Notes under the pieces: model-generated
Database searches by the model: none
Told to the model about the DNA's origin: nothing
Seen by the model: the letters and a program-made list of their open reading frames with translations, nothing else
Source of the DNA: JACVRW01 sp963739095
GTDB lineage: Bacteria; Actinomycetota; Thermoleophilia; Solirubrobacterales; Thermoleophilaceae
DNA: 64,000 nucleotides
Reading direction: 5' to 3'
Assembly: GCA_963739095.1 (NCBI GenBank)
Contig: CAVTZF010000028.1
Location: forward strand, 1-64,000
Program-made: the position numbers and the translations under genes
Shown here: positions 51,307 through 59,670 of the stretch, piece by piece
How positions within the stretch are numbered: the first letter of the stretch is position 1
How the letters are laid out: each line of letters starts with the position of its first letter

Positions 51307-52362
51307 ATGCGTCGCCTCCTTCCAGCGCTGCTGCTAGGGGCACTCCTCATGTGCCCGTCCGTCGCCCACGCTCAGTTCGTGGACGGGCCGAACCCGCTCG
51401 CGGGCGTCAAGCTCTACTCGGATCCCCAGTCTCCGGCGATGAAGTCGTGGCGCTACCTCCAGCGCAAGGGCCGCCCGAAGCAGGCTGACCTGATCTGGAG
51501 GATCGCGCGCGAGCCGCGCTCCGTCTGGGTCGGGCGCTTCACCCGGCCCAAGTTCCACTTCAAGGTCAGGCGCATCATCGACAGTGCCAACGCCCAGGGA
51601 GCCGTGCCGGTGATGGCCGTGCTGCGAGCCGAGTCGACGCAGTGCGGCCCCACCTACACCGCCGGCGGCCGGGCCGCCGACCGGCGGGTCCGCAAGTGGT
51701 ACCGCGGCCTGGCGCGCGCGATCGGCGGCGACCGCGTCGTGATCGCCTTCGAGCCGGACTCGGTCGGGACGATCGACTGCCTCGCGCGCAGCCGGCGTGA
51801 CGACCGGCTGAAGCTGCTGCGCTACGGCGTCGACGTGCTCTCCAAGCTGCCGAACGCGACGATCTATCTCGAGGGCGGCGCCTCCGACTGGGAGCCCCCC
51901 TTCCGCACGGCGCGCAAGCTCCGCAGGATCGGCATCGCCAAGGTCCGCGGCTTCATGCTGAACGTCACCCACTACGACTGGACGAGGGCCAACATCCGCC
52001 ACGGCCTCGAGCTCTCGCGCCTGCTTGGCGGCAAGCACTTCGTCATCAACACGTCGCAGAACGGCCGCGGCCCGGTTCACTACAAGGCGAGCAACGGGCG
52101 GCGCATCAACATCTGGTGCAACCCGGGCATGCGCGGGCTCGGCCCGGCGCCGACCACCGCAACCTCGAATCCGATGGTGGACGCCTACCTGTGGATCAAC
52201 CGGCCCGGCTACGCCCAGAGCTGCCAGGGCCGCAAGATCGACTGGTACCTGCCGCGCGCGCTGACGCTTGGGCGCTTCGCGACGGACTGGGAGAGCCCGC
52301 CGAAGGGCACGCGCTTCGGCCACTTCAAGCGTTACTCGCCGAACGTGTTCGGAGTGCCCTAA
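51307..52362 (+). CDS. secreted glycoside hydrolase family 6 enzyme
   Basis: This 351-residue secreted beta-glucanase-type protein has a signal peptide (about 1-22, VAHA) directly followed by the GH6 domain: NPLAGVKLYSDPQ, PVMAVLRAESTQCGPTYTAG, then the catalytic acid region VIAFEPDSVGTIDC and LNVTHYDWTRANIRHG. Inverting GH6 enzymes cut beta-1,4-glucan. There is no carbohydrate-binding module or linker, and a large part of the sequence is basic (pI high). Alone it is a weak case for cellulose degradation; a role on an endogenous beta-1,4-glucan is possible. Confidence 0.85.
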   Translation: MRRLLPALLLGALLMCPSVAHAQFVDGPNPLAGVKLYSDPQSPAMKSWRYLQRKGRPKQADLIWRIAREPRSVWVGRFTRPKFHFKVRRIIDSANAQGAVPVMAVLRAESTQCGPTYTAGGRAADRRVRKWYRGLARAIGGDRVVIAFEPDSVGTIDCLARSRRDDRLKLLRYGVDVLSKLPNATIYLEGGASDWEPPFRTARKLRRIGIAKVRGFMLNVTHYDWTRANIRHGLELSRLLGGKHFVINTSQNGRGPVHYKASNGRRINIWCNPGMRGLGPAPTTATSNPMVDAYLWINRPGYAQSCQGRKIDWYLPRALTLGRFATDWESPPKGTRFGHFKRYSPNVFGVP

Positions 52363-52365
52363 GCT
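52360..52365 (+). promoter_or_regulatory. -10 hexamer, leaderless start of DUF2277 gene
   Basis: TAAGCT includes the stop codon of the GH6 gene and ends seven bases before the ATG at 52373. Confidence 0.35.
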
Positions 52366-52372
52366 CGGGCGC

Positions 52373-52645
52373 ATGTGTAGGAACATCCGCCCGCTCTACA
52401 ACTTCGAACCGCCCGCCACCCACGAAGAGGTGCACGACGCCTCGCTCCAGTTCGTCCGCAAGATCAGCGGCTTCACGAAGCCCTCGCAGGCCAACGAAGA
52501 GGCGTTCCAGCGCGCCGTGGACGAGATCGCCGAGGCGTCTCAGCGTCTGCTCGACTCGCTCGAGACCGCCGCGCCGCCGAAGGACCGCGAGGTCGAGGCA
52601 GCCAAGCGCAAGGCGCGCAGCGCCGAGCGCTACGCGGCCGCCTAG
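52373..52645 (+). CDS. DUF2277 family protein
   Basis: This 90-residue protein matches the small family DUF2277, recognised by MCRNIRPLYNFEPPAT at the N-terminus, then QFVRKISGFTKPSQANEEAF and RLLDSLETAAPPKDREVEAA. The family is widespread in actinobacteria and its function is unknown. The invariant Cys2 and small helical fold invite a role with a protein or nucleic-acid partner. It is convergent with the PHP-CysC fusion, with overlapping stops. Confidence 0.85.
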   Translation: MCRNIRPLYNFEPPATHEEVHDASLQFVRKISGFTKPSQANEEAFQRAVDEIAEASQRLLDSLETAAPPKDREVEAAKRKARSAERYAAA

Positions 52646-54102
52646 GAGCTCGCCGCGGCCGCCGGCTCGGCGCCGGCGAGCCGCTCCTCGACGTACGCGA
52701 TCAGACTGTCGGCCGACTGCTCGACCGTCTCGGTCTCCGTGTCGAGCAGCAGCTCGGGCGCGGTCGGCTCCTCGTACGGATCCGACACACCGGTGAAGCC
52801 CTGGATCTCGCCGGCGCGGGCGCGCTGGTAGAGGCCCTTGACGTCGCGGCGCTCGCACTCGTCGACCGAGGCGCGTACGTACACCTCGACGAAGCGGTTG
52901 CCCATGCGTGCCCGCGCCTCCTCGCGCATCGAGCGGTAGGGCGAGACGGCGGCGGCGAACGTGATGACGTCGTTGCGAGAGAGGATGTCCGCCACCCACG
53001 CGATGCGGCGCACGTTCTCGCGGCGGTCCTCGGGCGAGAAGCCGAGCCCCGCGCAGAGGTTCTGGCGGACGTCGTCGCCGTCGAGCACCTCGACGCGGTG
53101 CCCGCGGTCGCGCAGGCGGCCGGCGGCCAGCCGCGCGACCGTCGACTTACCCGAGCCGGACAGGCCGGTGAGCCAGAAGCAGAGCCCGCTGCTGTCCAGC
53201 GAGCGAGTCGGCGCCGCCAGCGTGCCGGACGGGATCGGGCCCAGGTTCGGCTCCCGCCCGTGAACGTCGAAGGCGCGGAAGCGGCTGAACAAGCGGTGCT
53301 CCGGCCCGTGGTAGTCGGACGACCCCGTGGCGAGCAGGCCGAGCTCGGCGCAGCGCTCGGCGAGCAGCAGCGTCTGCTCCTCGCTGTGGGACGGGTAGAA
53401 GACCTCGACCCCGTCGAGCCCGACCGCGCGATAGCGCTCGATCGCGGCGAGCACCTCCTCGGTGCTCTTGATGTCCCAGAACGGATGGGCCCACACGGCC
53501 ACCCCGGCCGCCTCGTGGATCCAGCCGATCGCCTCCTCCACGCTGGGGTGCGTGCGGGCGACGTAGCCCGGCATCCCCTGGATCAGATAGGCGGGGATGA
53601 ACGACGAGACGTCCTCGTGGCCCTCGGCCGCGAGCCGCTCCGCGTTGCCCGGATGGGCGAGCACGGCAGCGGCGAGATGCGGCCGGCCGACCGGCTTGCC
53701 GGCGGCCATGCGCTTTTCGATCGGGGCTGGGTCGATCGCGAACCCGAGCGAGCGCAGCTTGTCGGCCATCGCGTCGGCGCGGCGCTCGCGATCGGTGCGA
53801 GCGTCCTTCAGGCGATCGTTGAGAAGCGCGCTGCGGTGGTCGATCCCATAACCGAGCACATGGAGGTCCTCGTACTCACCGTCCACGGCCGAGATCTCCG
53901 TGGCGGGCACGACCCTCACACCGTGAACCGCACCGGCAGCGAGCGCCTCATCGACCCCGTCGATCGTGTCGTGGTCGGAGAGAGCAAGCAGCTCAACCCC
54001 CGCCGCCGCGGCGTTCTCGACCACCTGGGCAGCGGGAAGCGCCCCGTCCGAATGGAGCGAATGGGACTGAAGATCGAAGGCAGGGGCCGCCACGGCGGGC
54101 AT
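52642..54102 (-). CDS. PHP phosphoesterase-APS kinase (CysC) fusion
   Basis: In this 486-residue two-domain enzyme, residues 1-285 are a PHP-family phosphatase with metal-site residues D19, H14/H17, D43-H44-D45 (LSDHDT), E69, H206 (WAHPFW), D263 and H265 (SSDYHG). The first His of the usual HxH is Gln12, as in many actinobacterial PHP proteins. Residues 305-475 are a complete adenylylsulfate kinase: P-loop GLSGSGKST (313-321), LDGDDVRQNLCAGLGFSPED and VDECERRDVKGLYQRARAGE. APS kinase makes PAPS; YciV/RnmAM-type PHP enzymes hydrolyse 3',5'-bisphosphonucleotides such as PAP. One chain may thus both make PAPS and clear PAP. ATG 54102 is the best start. Confidence 0.85.
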   Translation of the reverse strand: MPAVAAPAFDLQSHSLHSDGALPAAQVVENAAAAGVELLALSDHDTIDGVDEALAAGAVHGVRVVPATEISAVDGEYEDLHVLGYGIDHRSALLNDRLKDARTDRERRADAMADKLRSLGFAIDPAPIEKRMAAGKPVGRPHLAAAVLAHPGNAERLAAEGHEDVSSFIPAYLIQGMPGYVARTHPSVEEAIGWIHEAAGVAVWAHPFWDIKSTEEVLAAIERYRAVGLDGVEVFYPSHSEEQTLLLAERCAELGLLATGSSDYHGPEHRLFSRFRAFDVHGREPNLGPIPSGTLAAPTRSLDSSGLCFWLTGLSGSGKSTVARLAAGRLRDRGHRVEVLDGDDVRQNLCAGLGFSPEDRRENVRRIAWVADILSRNDVITFAAAVSPYRSMREEARARMGNRFVEVYVRASVDECERRDVKGLYQRARAGEIQGFTGVSDPYEEPTAPELLLDTETETVEQSADSLIAYVEERLAGAEPAAAASS

Positions 54103-54194
54103 CACTTTAGTGGGGGCCCTTGTCGGAGGGGCGAAATCGGACCAGTGCCGACTTAGGCACACAGTGGGTGCCAAAAGCAGCACTGTTGAGCAAA

Positions 54195-55080
54195 GAGTGG
54201 CGTCGATCGCTTCCCGGGCACACGGGGTGGTGACCCGCGCGGAGCTCCGTCGAGGCGGGGGTAACCAGGCGGCAGATCGCGCACCGGTCTGCGAACGGGC
54301 TCCCTCATTGCTGTCTTTCGAGGGGTTTACCGCGTAGGCCATCGGGCGCCGTCCCTGGAGGCGCGCTACATGGCAGCCGTAAAGGCGGGCGGTAACGGGG
54401 GAGTGCTGAGCGGCCTCGCGGCGGCGCACCTGTTCGGGCTCATCAAGGGGACGGCGCCACCGCCGGAGGTGAGCGCACCAACTCAGCGACGGGTCAAAGG
54501 GGTGAAGACTCGCCGCCGACAGCTGCAGCGGAGCGAGACAACGATCTGGCGAGGCATCCCGGTCACGACCCTGCCGCGCACCGATGATTGACCTCTCCTC
54601 ACTGCTGTCGTTGGACGAGTTGGCCACGCGCCTTCCATGAGGCATCGGTGCGATATCGATTGAGGCCGGAGCAAGTGGAGGCCGCGGGTAACTGGTCGCG
54701 TGCCGGGCGCAGAGAAGCTCCGCCGCGTCCTCCGCGGCGACGCCCACGTCACACTCAGCACGCTCGAGCGCATCTTCCTGAAGCTGCTGCGAGGGGACGG
54801 ACTGGACCGGCCGGAGACCAACCGTCCCGCCGGCGGCCGCTACGTCGACTGCCGCTGGCCTCAGCACAAGCTGACGGTCGAGCTCGACAGCTACCGCTAC
54901 CACAACACCCGGCACTCCTGGGAGCGCGACCGTCAGCGCGAGCGAGAGGCGTATGCCCGCGGCGACCAGTTCCGGCGCTACACCTACGGCGACGTGACCG
55001 AGCGGCCCGGGAGCGTGCTCGCGGAGCTCCGCCCCCTCCTCACTCCACCGGAATCCCGTGCCGCATCGTGTTCTCCGTGA
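54195..55080 (+). pseudogene. AbiEi-like/DUF559 protein, multiply frameshifted
   Basis: Collinear pieces in all three frames rebuild a protein of about 290 residues. An AbiEi-type HTH (HGVVTRAELRRG, then VTRRQIAHRSANG, SLIAVFRGVYRVGHRAPSLE) and ARYMAAVKAGGNGGVLSGLA with AAAHLFGL and RGIPVTTLPRT are followed by SLLSLDELA, RAFHEASVRYRLRPEQ, and a C-terminal DUF559/Vsr-like nuclease fold (TLSTLERIFLKLLRGDGLDR, then KLTVELDSYRYHNTRHSWER and REREAYARGDQFRRYTYGD). At least five shifts are needed, far above the local rate, so the gene is dead. Intact relatives are common, often multi-copy actinobacterial genes related to toxin-antitoxin antitoxins. Confidence 0.65.
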
Positions 55081-56605
55081 CGATTCGCGGCTCCACGAAC
55101 TGCAACAGGTAGTCCGGGCCGCCCGCCTTCGAGCCGACGCCCGAGCGGCGGTTGCCGCCGAAGGGCTGGCGGCCCACCATCGCTCCGGTGATGCCGCGGT
55201 TGACGTACAGGTTGCCCACGGGCGAGCGCGCCGCCACCCGTTCGATCGTCGCCGGCGAGCGAGAGAAAAGCCCGCCCGTCAGGGCCATCGGCAGGGAGTC
55301 GACGATGTCCATCGCCTCGTCCACGTCGCGCACGGCGCTGACCGAGAGCAGCGGCCCGAAGACCTCCTCGCGGTTGACGGGCGAGTCCTCCGGGAGGCCG
55401 AACGCCAGCGTCGGTGGCACGAACCAGCCGGACGACGGCACCTCATCGGCGCTCGCGACAACTCCCTCCCCGGCGAGCGACCGGTAGCGCAGCACGCGCT
55501 CCTGCGCCTCCTCGTCGATCACCGGCGGCACCTCGGTCGCGAAGCTATCCGCCTGCCCGACGTCGAGCACCCGGACGGCGCCGGCGAGTCGCTCGACCAG
55601 CCGCTCCGCCACCGCCTCGTGCACGAGCGCCCGCGCCGCCGCTGAGCACTTCTGGCCCGCGAACCCGAACGCGGAATGGATCAGCTCCGGGACCACGTCG
55701 TCGAGGTCGGCATCGGAGTCGACGATCACGCAGTTCTTGCCGCCCATCTCGGACACGACCCGCTTCACGTGCCCCTGCCCGTCGGGGGTCTCCGCCGCCG
55801 CGCGCACGATCTCGAGCCCGACCACCCCCGAGCCGGTGAAGGCGATCACGTGAACGCGCGGATCGCGTACGAGCGCCGCGCCGGCCTCGCCGTAGCCGGG
55901 CAGGAGCGACAGCGCCGTCCGCGGCACACCCGCCTCGTGCAGCGCGTCGGCGAGCGCGCCCGCGCTCGCCGGCGACTGCTCGGCCGGCTTCAGCACGACC
56001 GCGTTCCCGGCCGCGAGCGCGGCGGCCGTCATCCCGCACGGGATCGCGAGCGGGAAGTTCCAGGGCGCGATCACGGCGGCGACGCCGCGCGGCGCGTAGC
56101 GCATCGTGTTGCGCTCACCCGGCACCTGGAGCAGCTCGCGGCCGCGCTCGAGCTCGACCGCCTCGGCCGCGTAGTACTCGAGGAAGTCGATCGCTTCGCA
56201 GACATCCGCGTCCGCCTCTTGCCAGGGCTTGGCGCACTCCCGGACCTGGAGCGCCGCCAGCTCGAGCCGTCGCGAGCGCAGGCGCGCCGCCGCGCCGCGG
56301 AGCACCTCGGCGCGCTCGTCGGCGGAGCGCGAGCCCCACTCCCGGAAGCCCTCCTCCGAAGCGGCCGCCACCGCGGCGGCAGCCTCCCCTTCGCCAGCCA
56401 AGCCCGCCCGGGCGACCACCCGCGACGGATCACCCGGATCGGTGGAGTCGAGCCCGCTCGCCGCGCCGCGATCGCCCCCGATCAGCACCGGCACCTCGAG
56501 CGGCAGCCGCGCATCGAGCTCGCGCAGCGCCTCGGTGAGCGACGAGCGCACGCCGGCGCGGCGCAGCTCGAGGATCGGCTCGTTGCGAAAGCCCGCGGGG
56601 ATCAC
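55040..56605 (-). CDS. delta-1-pyrroline-5-carboxylate dehydrogenase (proline catabolism ALDH)
   Basis: This 521-residue NAD-dependent aldehyde dehydrogenase oxidises glutamate semialdehyde to glutamate, the second step of proline use. Visible residues are the NAD-binding APWNFPLAIPCGM and FTGSGVVGLEI, catalytic Glu in VVSEMGGKNCVIVDSDADLD, catalytic Cys in FGFAGQKCSAAARALVHE and EEVFGPLLSV. The N-terminal 100 residues match those of PutA/RocA-type enzymes. GTG 56605 overlaps the proline dehydrogenase stop by four bases, so the two-step pathway is translationally coupled and the aldehyde can be handed over. It is the downstream gene; its end overlaps a dead DUF559 gene. Confidence 0.9.
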   Translation of the reverse strand: MIPAGFRNEPILELRRAGVRSSLTEALRELDARLPLEVPVLIGGDRGAASGLDSTDPGDPSRVVARAGLAGEGEAAAAVAAASEEGFREWGSRSADERAEVLRGAAARLRSRRLELAALQVRECAKPWQEADADVCEAIDFLEYYAAEAVELERGRELLQVPGERNTMRYAPRGVAAVIAPWNFPLAIPCGMTAAALAAGNAVVLKPAEQSPASAGALADALHEAGVPRTALSLLPGYGEAGAALVRDPRVHVIAFTGSGVVGLEIVRAAAETPDGQGHVKRVVSEMGGKNCVIVDSDADLDDVVPELIHSAFGFAGQKCSAAARALVHEAVAERLVERLAGAVRVLDVGQADSFATEVPPVIDEEAQERVLRYRSLAGEGVVASADEVPSSGWFVPPTLAFGLPEDSPVNREEVFGPLLSVSAVRDVDEAMDIVDSLPMALTGGLFSRSPATIERVAARSPVGNLYVNRGITGAMVGRQPFGGNRRSGVGSKAGGPDYLLQFVEPRIVTENTMRHGIPVE

Positions 56606-57927
56606 GGCGCCGCCAACAGCTCGTCGATCGAGACTCCGCGCTGCTGGTCGCCGAGGAACGACTCGTTCGAGGTGTTCTCGAGCAGCCGCCGCACGAGGTA
56701 CGCCATGCCGGCGAGCATGTCCCCCACCGGGCAGTAGATCCGCACCCGCATGCCGAGCTGCGCCAGCGCGGCGGCGAGGTCGTCGCCGAGGCCGCGCAGC
56801 ACCTGCAGCTCGAGGTCGCCGTCGGAGCGGCCCAGCTCGCGGTTGACGGCGATGGCGTTGGCCACCGAGCGCAGGTTGTGCGATGCGATCGCGGGCCGCA
56901 CGTGTGGCCAGGCCTCCAGCAGCCGCCGCGTGAGCACCTCGAAGTTGCGATCCGACTCGCGCTTCTCCTCGAACACCGGTGGCGTCCAGCCGTGCTGGCG
57001 GGCGTCGACCACCTCGTGATCCCAGTACGCGCCCTTGACGAGCCGCACCACGAGCGGCGAGGCGCGCGGTGTTGTGCGGGCCCACTCGATCACCTGCTCG
57101 AGCTGCTCGGGCGACTCGCGCAGGTACGCCTGCATCACCACGCCGGTCGAGGGCCCGTCGCGCAGCTCAGGGTCAGAGAGCAGGTCGAAGACGAGCCCCA
57201 TCGTCGCCTCGAGCGTGTCGACCGATTCCATGTCGATGTGCAGGTGCGCGCCGAGCTCGCGCGCGCGAACGAGCAGCGGCCGCATCCGGCGAGCGGCATC
57301 GTCGCGGCCGACGTCGGGCGCCTCGGGCCGCAGCAGGGGGCTCAGCGCCGACACCTTCACCGACAGGTTCACGCGCGGAAGCGGCCCGAGCGAGTCCTGC
57401 TCGAGCACCGGCCGCGCCGGCCACGAGGGTGCCGCCGCAGCGAGCGTCTCGAGCGCATCCATGCAGCGCTCGGCGTAGCGATCTGCCTCGGGGGAGGTGA
57501 CGGTTGCCTCGCCGAGCAGGTCGAGCGACACCGCCGCACCGTGCTCCCACAGGTGCCGGATCGGCTTGATCGCCTCACGCGGCGTCTCGCCGACGATGAA
57601 GCGGTGCGCCATGTGGCGCACGCCGGCCGCCGCAGCCGCCCCGAGGGCGGCGCGGCCGGCGCGCGTGCCGGACATCTTCATTGCCGCCTCGATCGGCGGC
57701 GGGCGGTCGTCGACCTCGTCGAGGTACTCGGTCAGATGCCGCGCGAGGTCGTCGAGCGAGCGAGAGGCCGGAGACACGTCGACGAAGCGAAACAGCGCGG
57801 CCCTGAGCTCGGCGTCCTGGGACGCCAGCTCCATCGCCTTCTGGTCGAGCGCGCGCAGCGGATTGCGCGTCCGCGTGGGGAACGCGTCGTGGATCGAGCG
57901 GCCCACACTCTGAAGATCCCCCTCCAC
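56602..57927 (-). CDS. proline dehydrogenase (FAD-dependent)
   Basis: This 441-residue beta-alpha barrel flavoenzyme oxidises proline to pyrroline-5-carboxylate. Conserved stretches are VNLSVKVSAL, HIDMES, PLVVRLVKGAYWDHEVVDAR and the substrate-ion-pair region ending YLVRRLLENTSNESFL. It is larger than the minimal 300-residue monofunctional enzyme, with an N-terminal arm (about 1-130) resembling that in PutA. GTG 57927 lies seven bases after TAGCTT, so the transcript is probably leaderless. The first gene of a two-gene operon with P5C dehydrogenase. Confidence 0.9.
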   Translation of the reverse strand: MEGDLQSVGRSIHDAFPTRTRNPLRALDQKAMELASQDAELRAALFRFVDVSPASRSLDDLARHLTEYLDEVDDRPPPIEAAMKMSGTRAGRAALGAAAAAGVRHMAHRFIVGETPREAIKPIRHLWEHGAAVSLDLLGEATVTSPEADRYAERCMDALETLAAAAPSWPARPVLEQDSLGPLPRVNLSVKVSALSPLLRPEAPDVGRDDAARRMRPLLVRARELGAHLHIDMESVDTLEATMGLVFDLLSDPELRDGPSTGVVMQAYLRESPEQLEQVIEWARTTPRASPLVVRLVKGAYWDHEVVDARQHGWTPPVFEEKRESDRNFEVLTRRLLEAWPHVRPAIASHNLRSVANAIAVNRELGRSDGDLELQVLRGLGDDLAAALAQLGMRVRIYCPVGDMLAGMAYLVRRLLENTSNESFLGDQQRGVSIDELLAAP

Positions 57928-57934
57928 TGACGAA

Positions 57935-57940
57935 AAGCTA
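57935..57940 (-). promoter_or_regulatory. -10 hexamer, leaderless start of the proline operon
   Basis: TAGCTT on the minus strand ends seven bases before the GTG at 57927, within a short AT-rich divergent region. Confidence 0.4.
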
Positions 57941-57969
57941 ATACACGTGTGGACCCCGGCAACGAGGGG

Positions 57970-57975
57970 TACGGT
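57970..57975 (+). promoter_or_regulatory. -10 hexamer, leaderless start of PhoD-like gene
   Basis: TACGGT ends six bases before the ATG at 57982 and is back-to-back with the proline-operon promoter. Confidence 0.4.
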
Positions 57976-57981
57976 CGGTGG

Positions 57982-59629
57982 ATGCCCGAGTTGATCCTAG
58001 GCCCGCTGCTGCGCTTCGTCAGTGAAGACGAGGCCGTCTTCTGGGTCGAGACCGACGCGCCATGCGAGGTCGAGGTGCTCGGCACGCGGGAGCGCACCTT
58101 CTGCGTCTGCGGTCATCACTACGCCATCGTCTGCGCGAGTGGGCTGGAGCCCTCGACCTGGCACGAATACGAGGTGCGGCTGGACGGCGAGCTGGTGTGG
58201 CCCGATCCCGAGGACGAGCGCCCGCGCAGCGCCTTCAAGACCTATCCGAAGGAGCGCCCGCTGCAGCTGCTGTTCGGCTCATGCCGGGTCGCGGCGCCGC
58301 ACACCCCGCCCTACTCGCTGCGCAAGGACGAGGACGAGCGAGGCCGCGAGATCGACGCGCTCCACACGCTGGCCGAGCGCATGCAGAAGGAGGACCGTGA
58401 GAGCTGGCCCGACGGGCTCATGATGCTCGGCGACCAGGTATATGCCGACGAGGTCTCGCCGGCGACGATGTCATTCCTCGAGGCGCGCCGCGACATGGAC
58501 GAGCCCCCGGGGCGGCGCGTGCTCGACTTCGAGGAGTACACGGAGCTCTACAAGGAGAGCTGGTCCGACCCGGAGATCCGCTGGCTGCTGTCGACGGTCT
58601 CCTCCGCGATGATCTTCGACGACCACGACGTCCACGACGACTGGAACATCTCCGAGAGCTGGCTCGAGGAGATGCGCGCGACCGATTGGTGGGGCGAGCA
58701 CTGCATCGGCGCCCTGACGTCGTACTGGGTCTACCAGCACCTCGGCAACCTGACCCCTGAGCTGATCCGCGAGAACGAGATACTCGCCCAGCTCAAGAGC
58801 GAGGAGGACGGGGAGGAGACGCTGCGCGAGTTCGTGCGCGGCGGCGACCGCGAGCGCGAGGGAAGCCGCTGGAGCTACTGCCGCGACGTCGGCGGCACGC
58901 GCCTGATCGTGATCGACTCGCGCGCCGGGCGGGTCCTCGACGAGGGCAAGCGCGAGATGGTCGACGCCGCCGAATGGGACTGGATCACCGAGCACACGCG
59001 AGGGCGACTTCGACCACCTGCTGCTCGCCACCTCGCTGCCCTACCTGCTCGGACCCGGGATGCAATACGTCGAGGCGTGGAATGAGGCGGTCGTCGGCGG
59101 CGCCTGGGGCGAGCGCATGGCCAAGGTCGGCGAGAAGCTGCGCCAGGAGATGGACCTCGAGCACTGGGGCGCCTTCCAGGACACGTTTCACAAGATGGTC
59201 GAGCTGCAGCGCGCCGTCGGAGCCGGGGAGCGCGGTCGCGCGCCGGCCGCGATCGTCACGCTCTCGGGCGACGTCCACCACGCGTACCTGTTCGAGGTCG
59301 CCTATCCGAAGGGCTCAAAGGTCGAGAGCTCGATCTGGCAGGCCGTCTGCTCGCCCTACCGCAACCCCCTCGACAGCCGCGAGCGCAGGATCATCAGGAT
59401 GGGGATGTCGCGCCCGTTCGAGTGGGTCTGGGAGAAGCTCGCGAAGCGCGCAGGCGTCAAGGACCCGGGCATCCGCTGGCGGCTCTCGGGCGGCGGCCCC
59501 TGGTTCGACAACCAGGTCGCGACGCTTGTGATCGACGGCCGCCGGATGGACATGCACCTGGACAAGGCGGTGCCCGTCGACGAGGAGACCGCGCGGCTCG
59601 AGCGAGTGCTGGCGGCGCGGCTCGCCTGA
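57982..59629 (+). CDS. PhoD-like alkaline phosphatase/metallophosphatase, apparent frameshift
   Basis: This protein of about 549 residues belongs to the PhoD-like metallophosphoesterase group. Residues 1-90 form a fibronectin-like N-terminal domain (LILGPLLRFVSEDEAVFWVE). Metal-site motifs follow: LLFGSCR, MMLGDQVYADE, MIFDDHDVHDDWN, and in the second frame VTLSGDVHHAYLFEVAY. The first frame ends at 59085 after WDWITEHTR; from about 59,000 the true frame is EGDFDHLLLATSLPYLLGPG, one base out. The span is 1,648 nt (3n+1). No signal peptide is seen, so it is cytoplasmic. A single extra base may be an assembly error. ATG 57982 is chosen over an upstream GTG at 57949 because of the promoter spacing. 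Confidence 0.8.
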
Positions 59630-59670
59630 GCTCCGGTAGGGCCGGGGCCGGCGCTATCGTGGCCCGGCCC

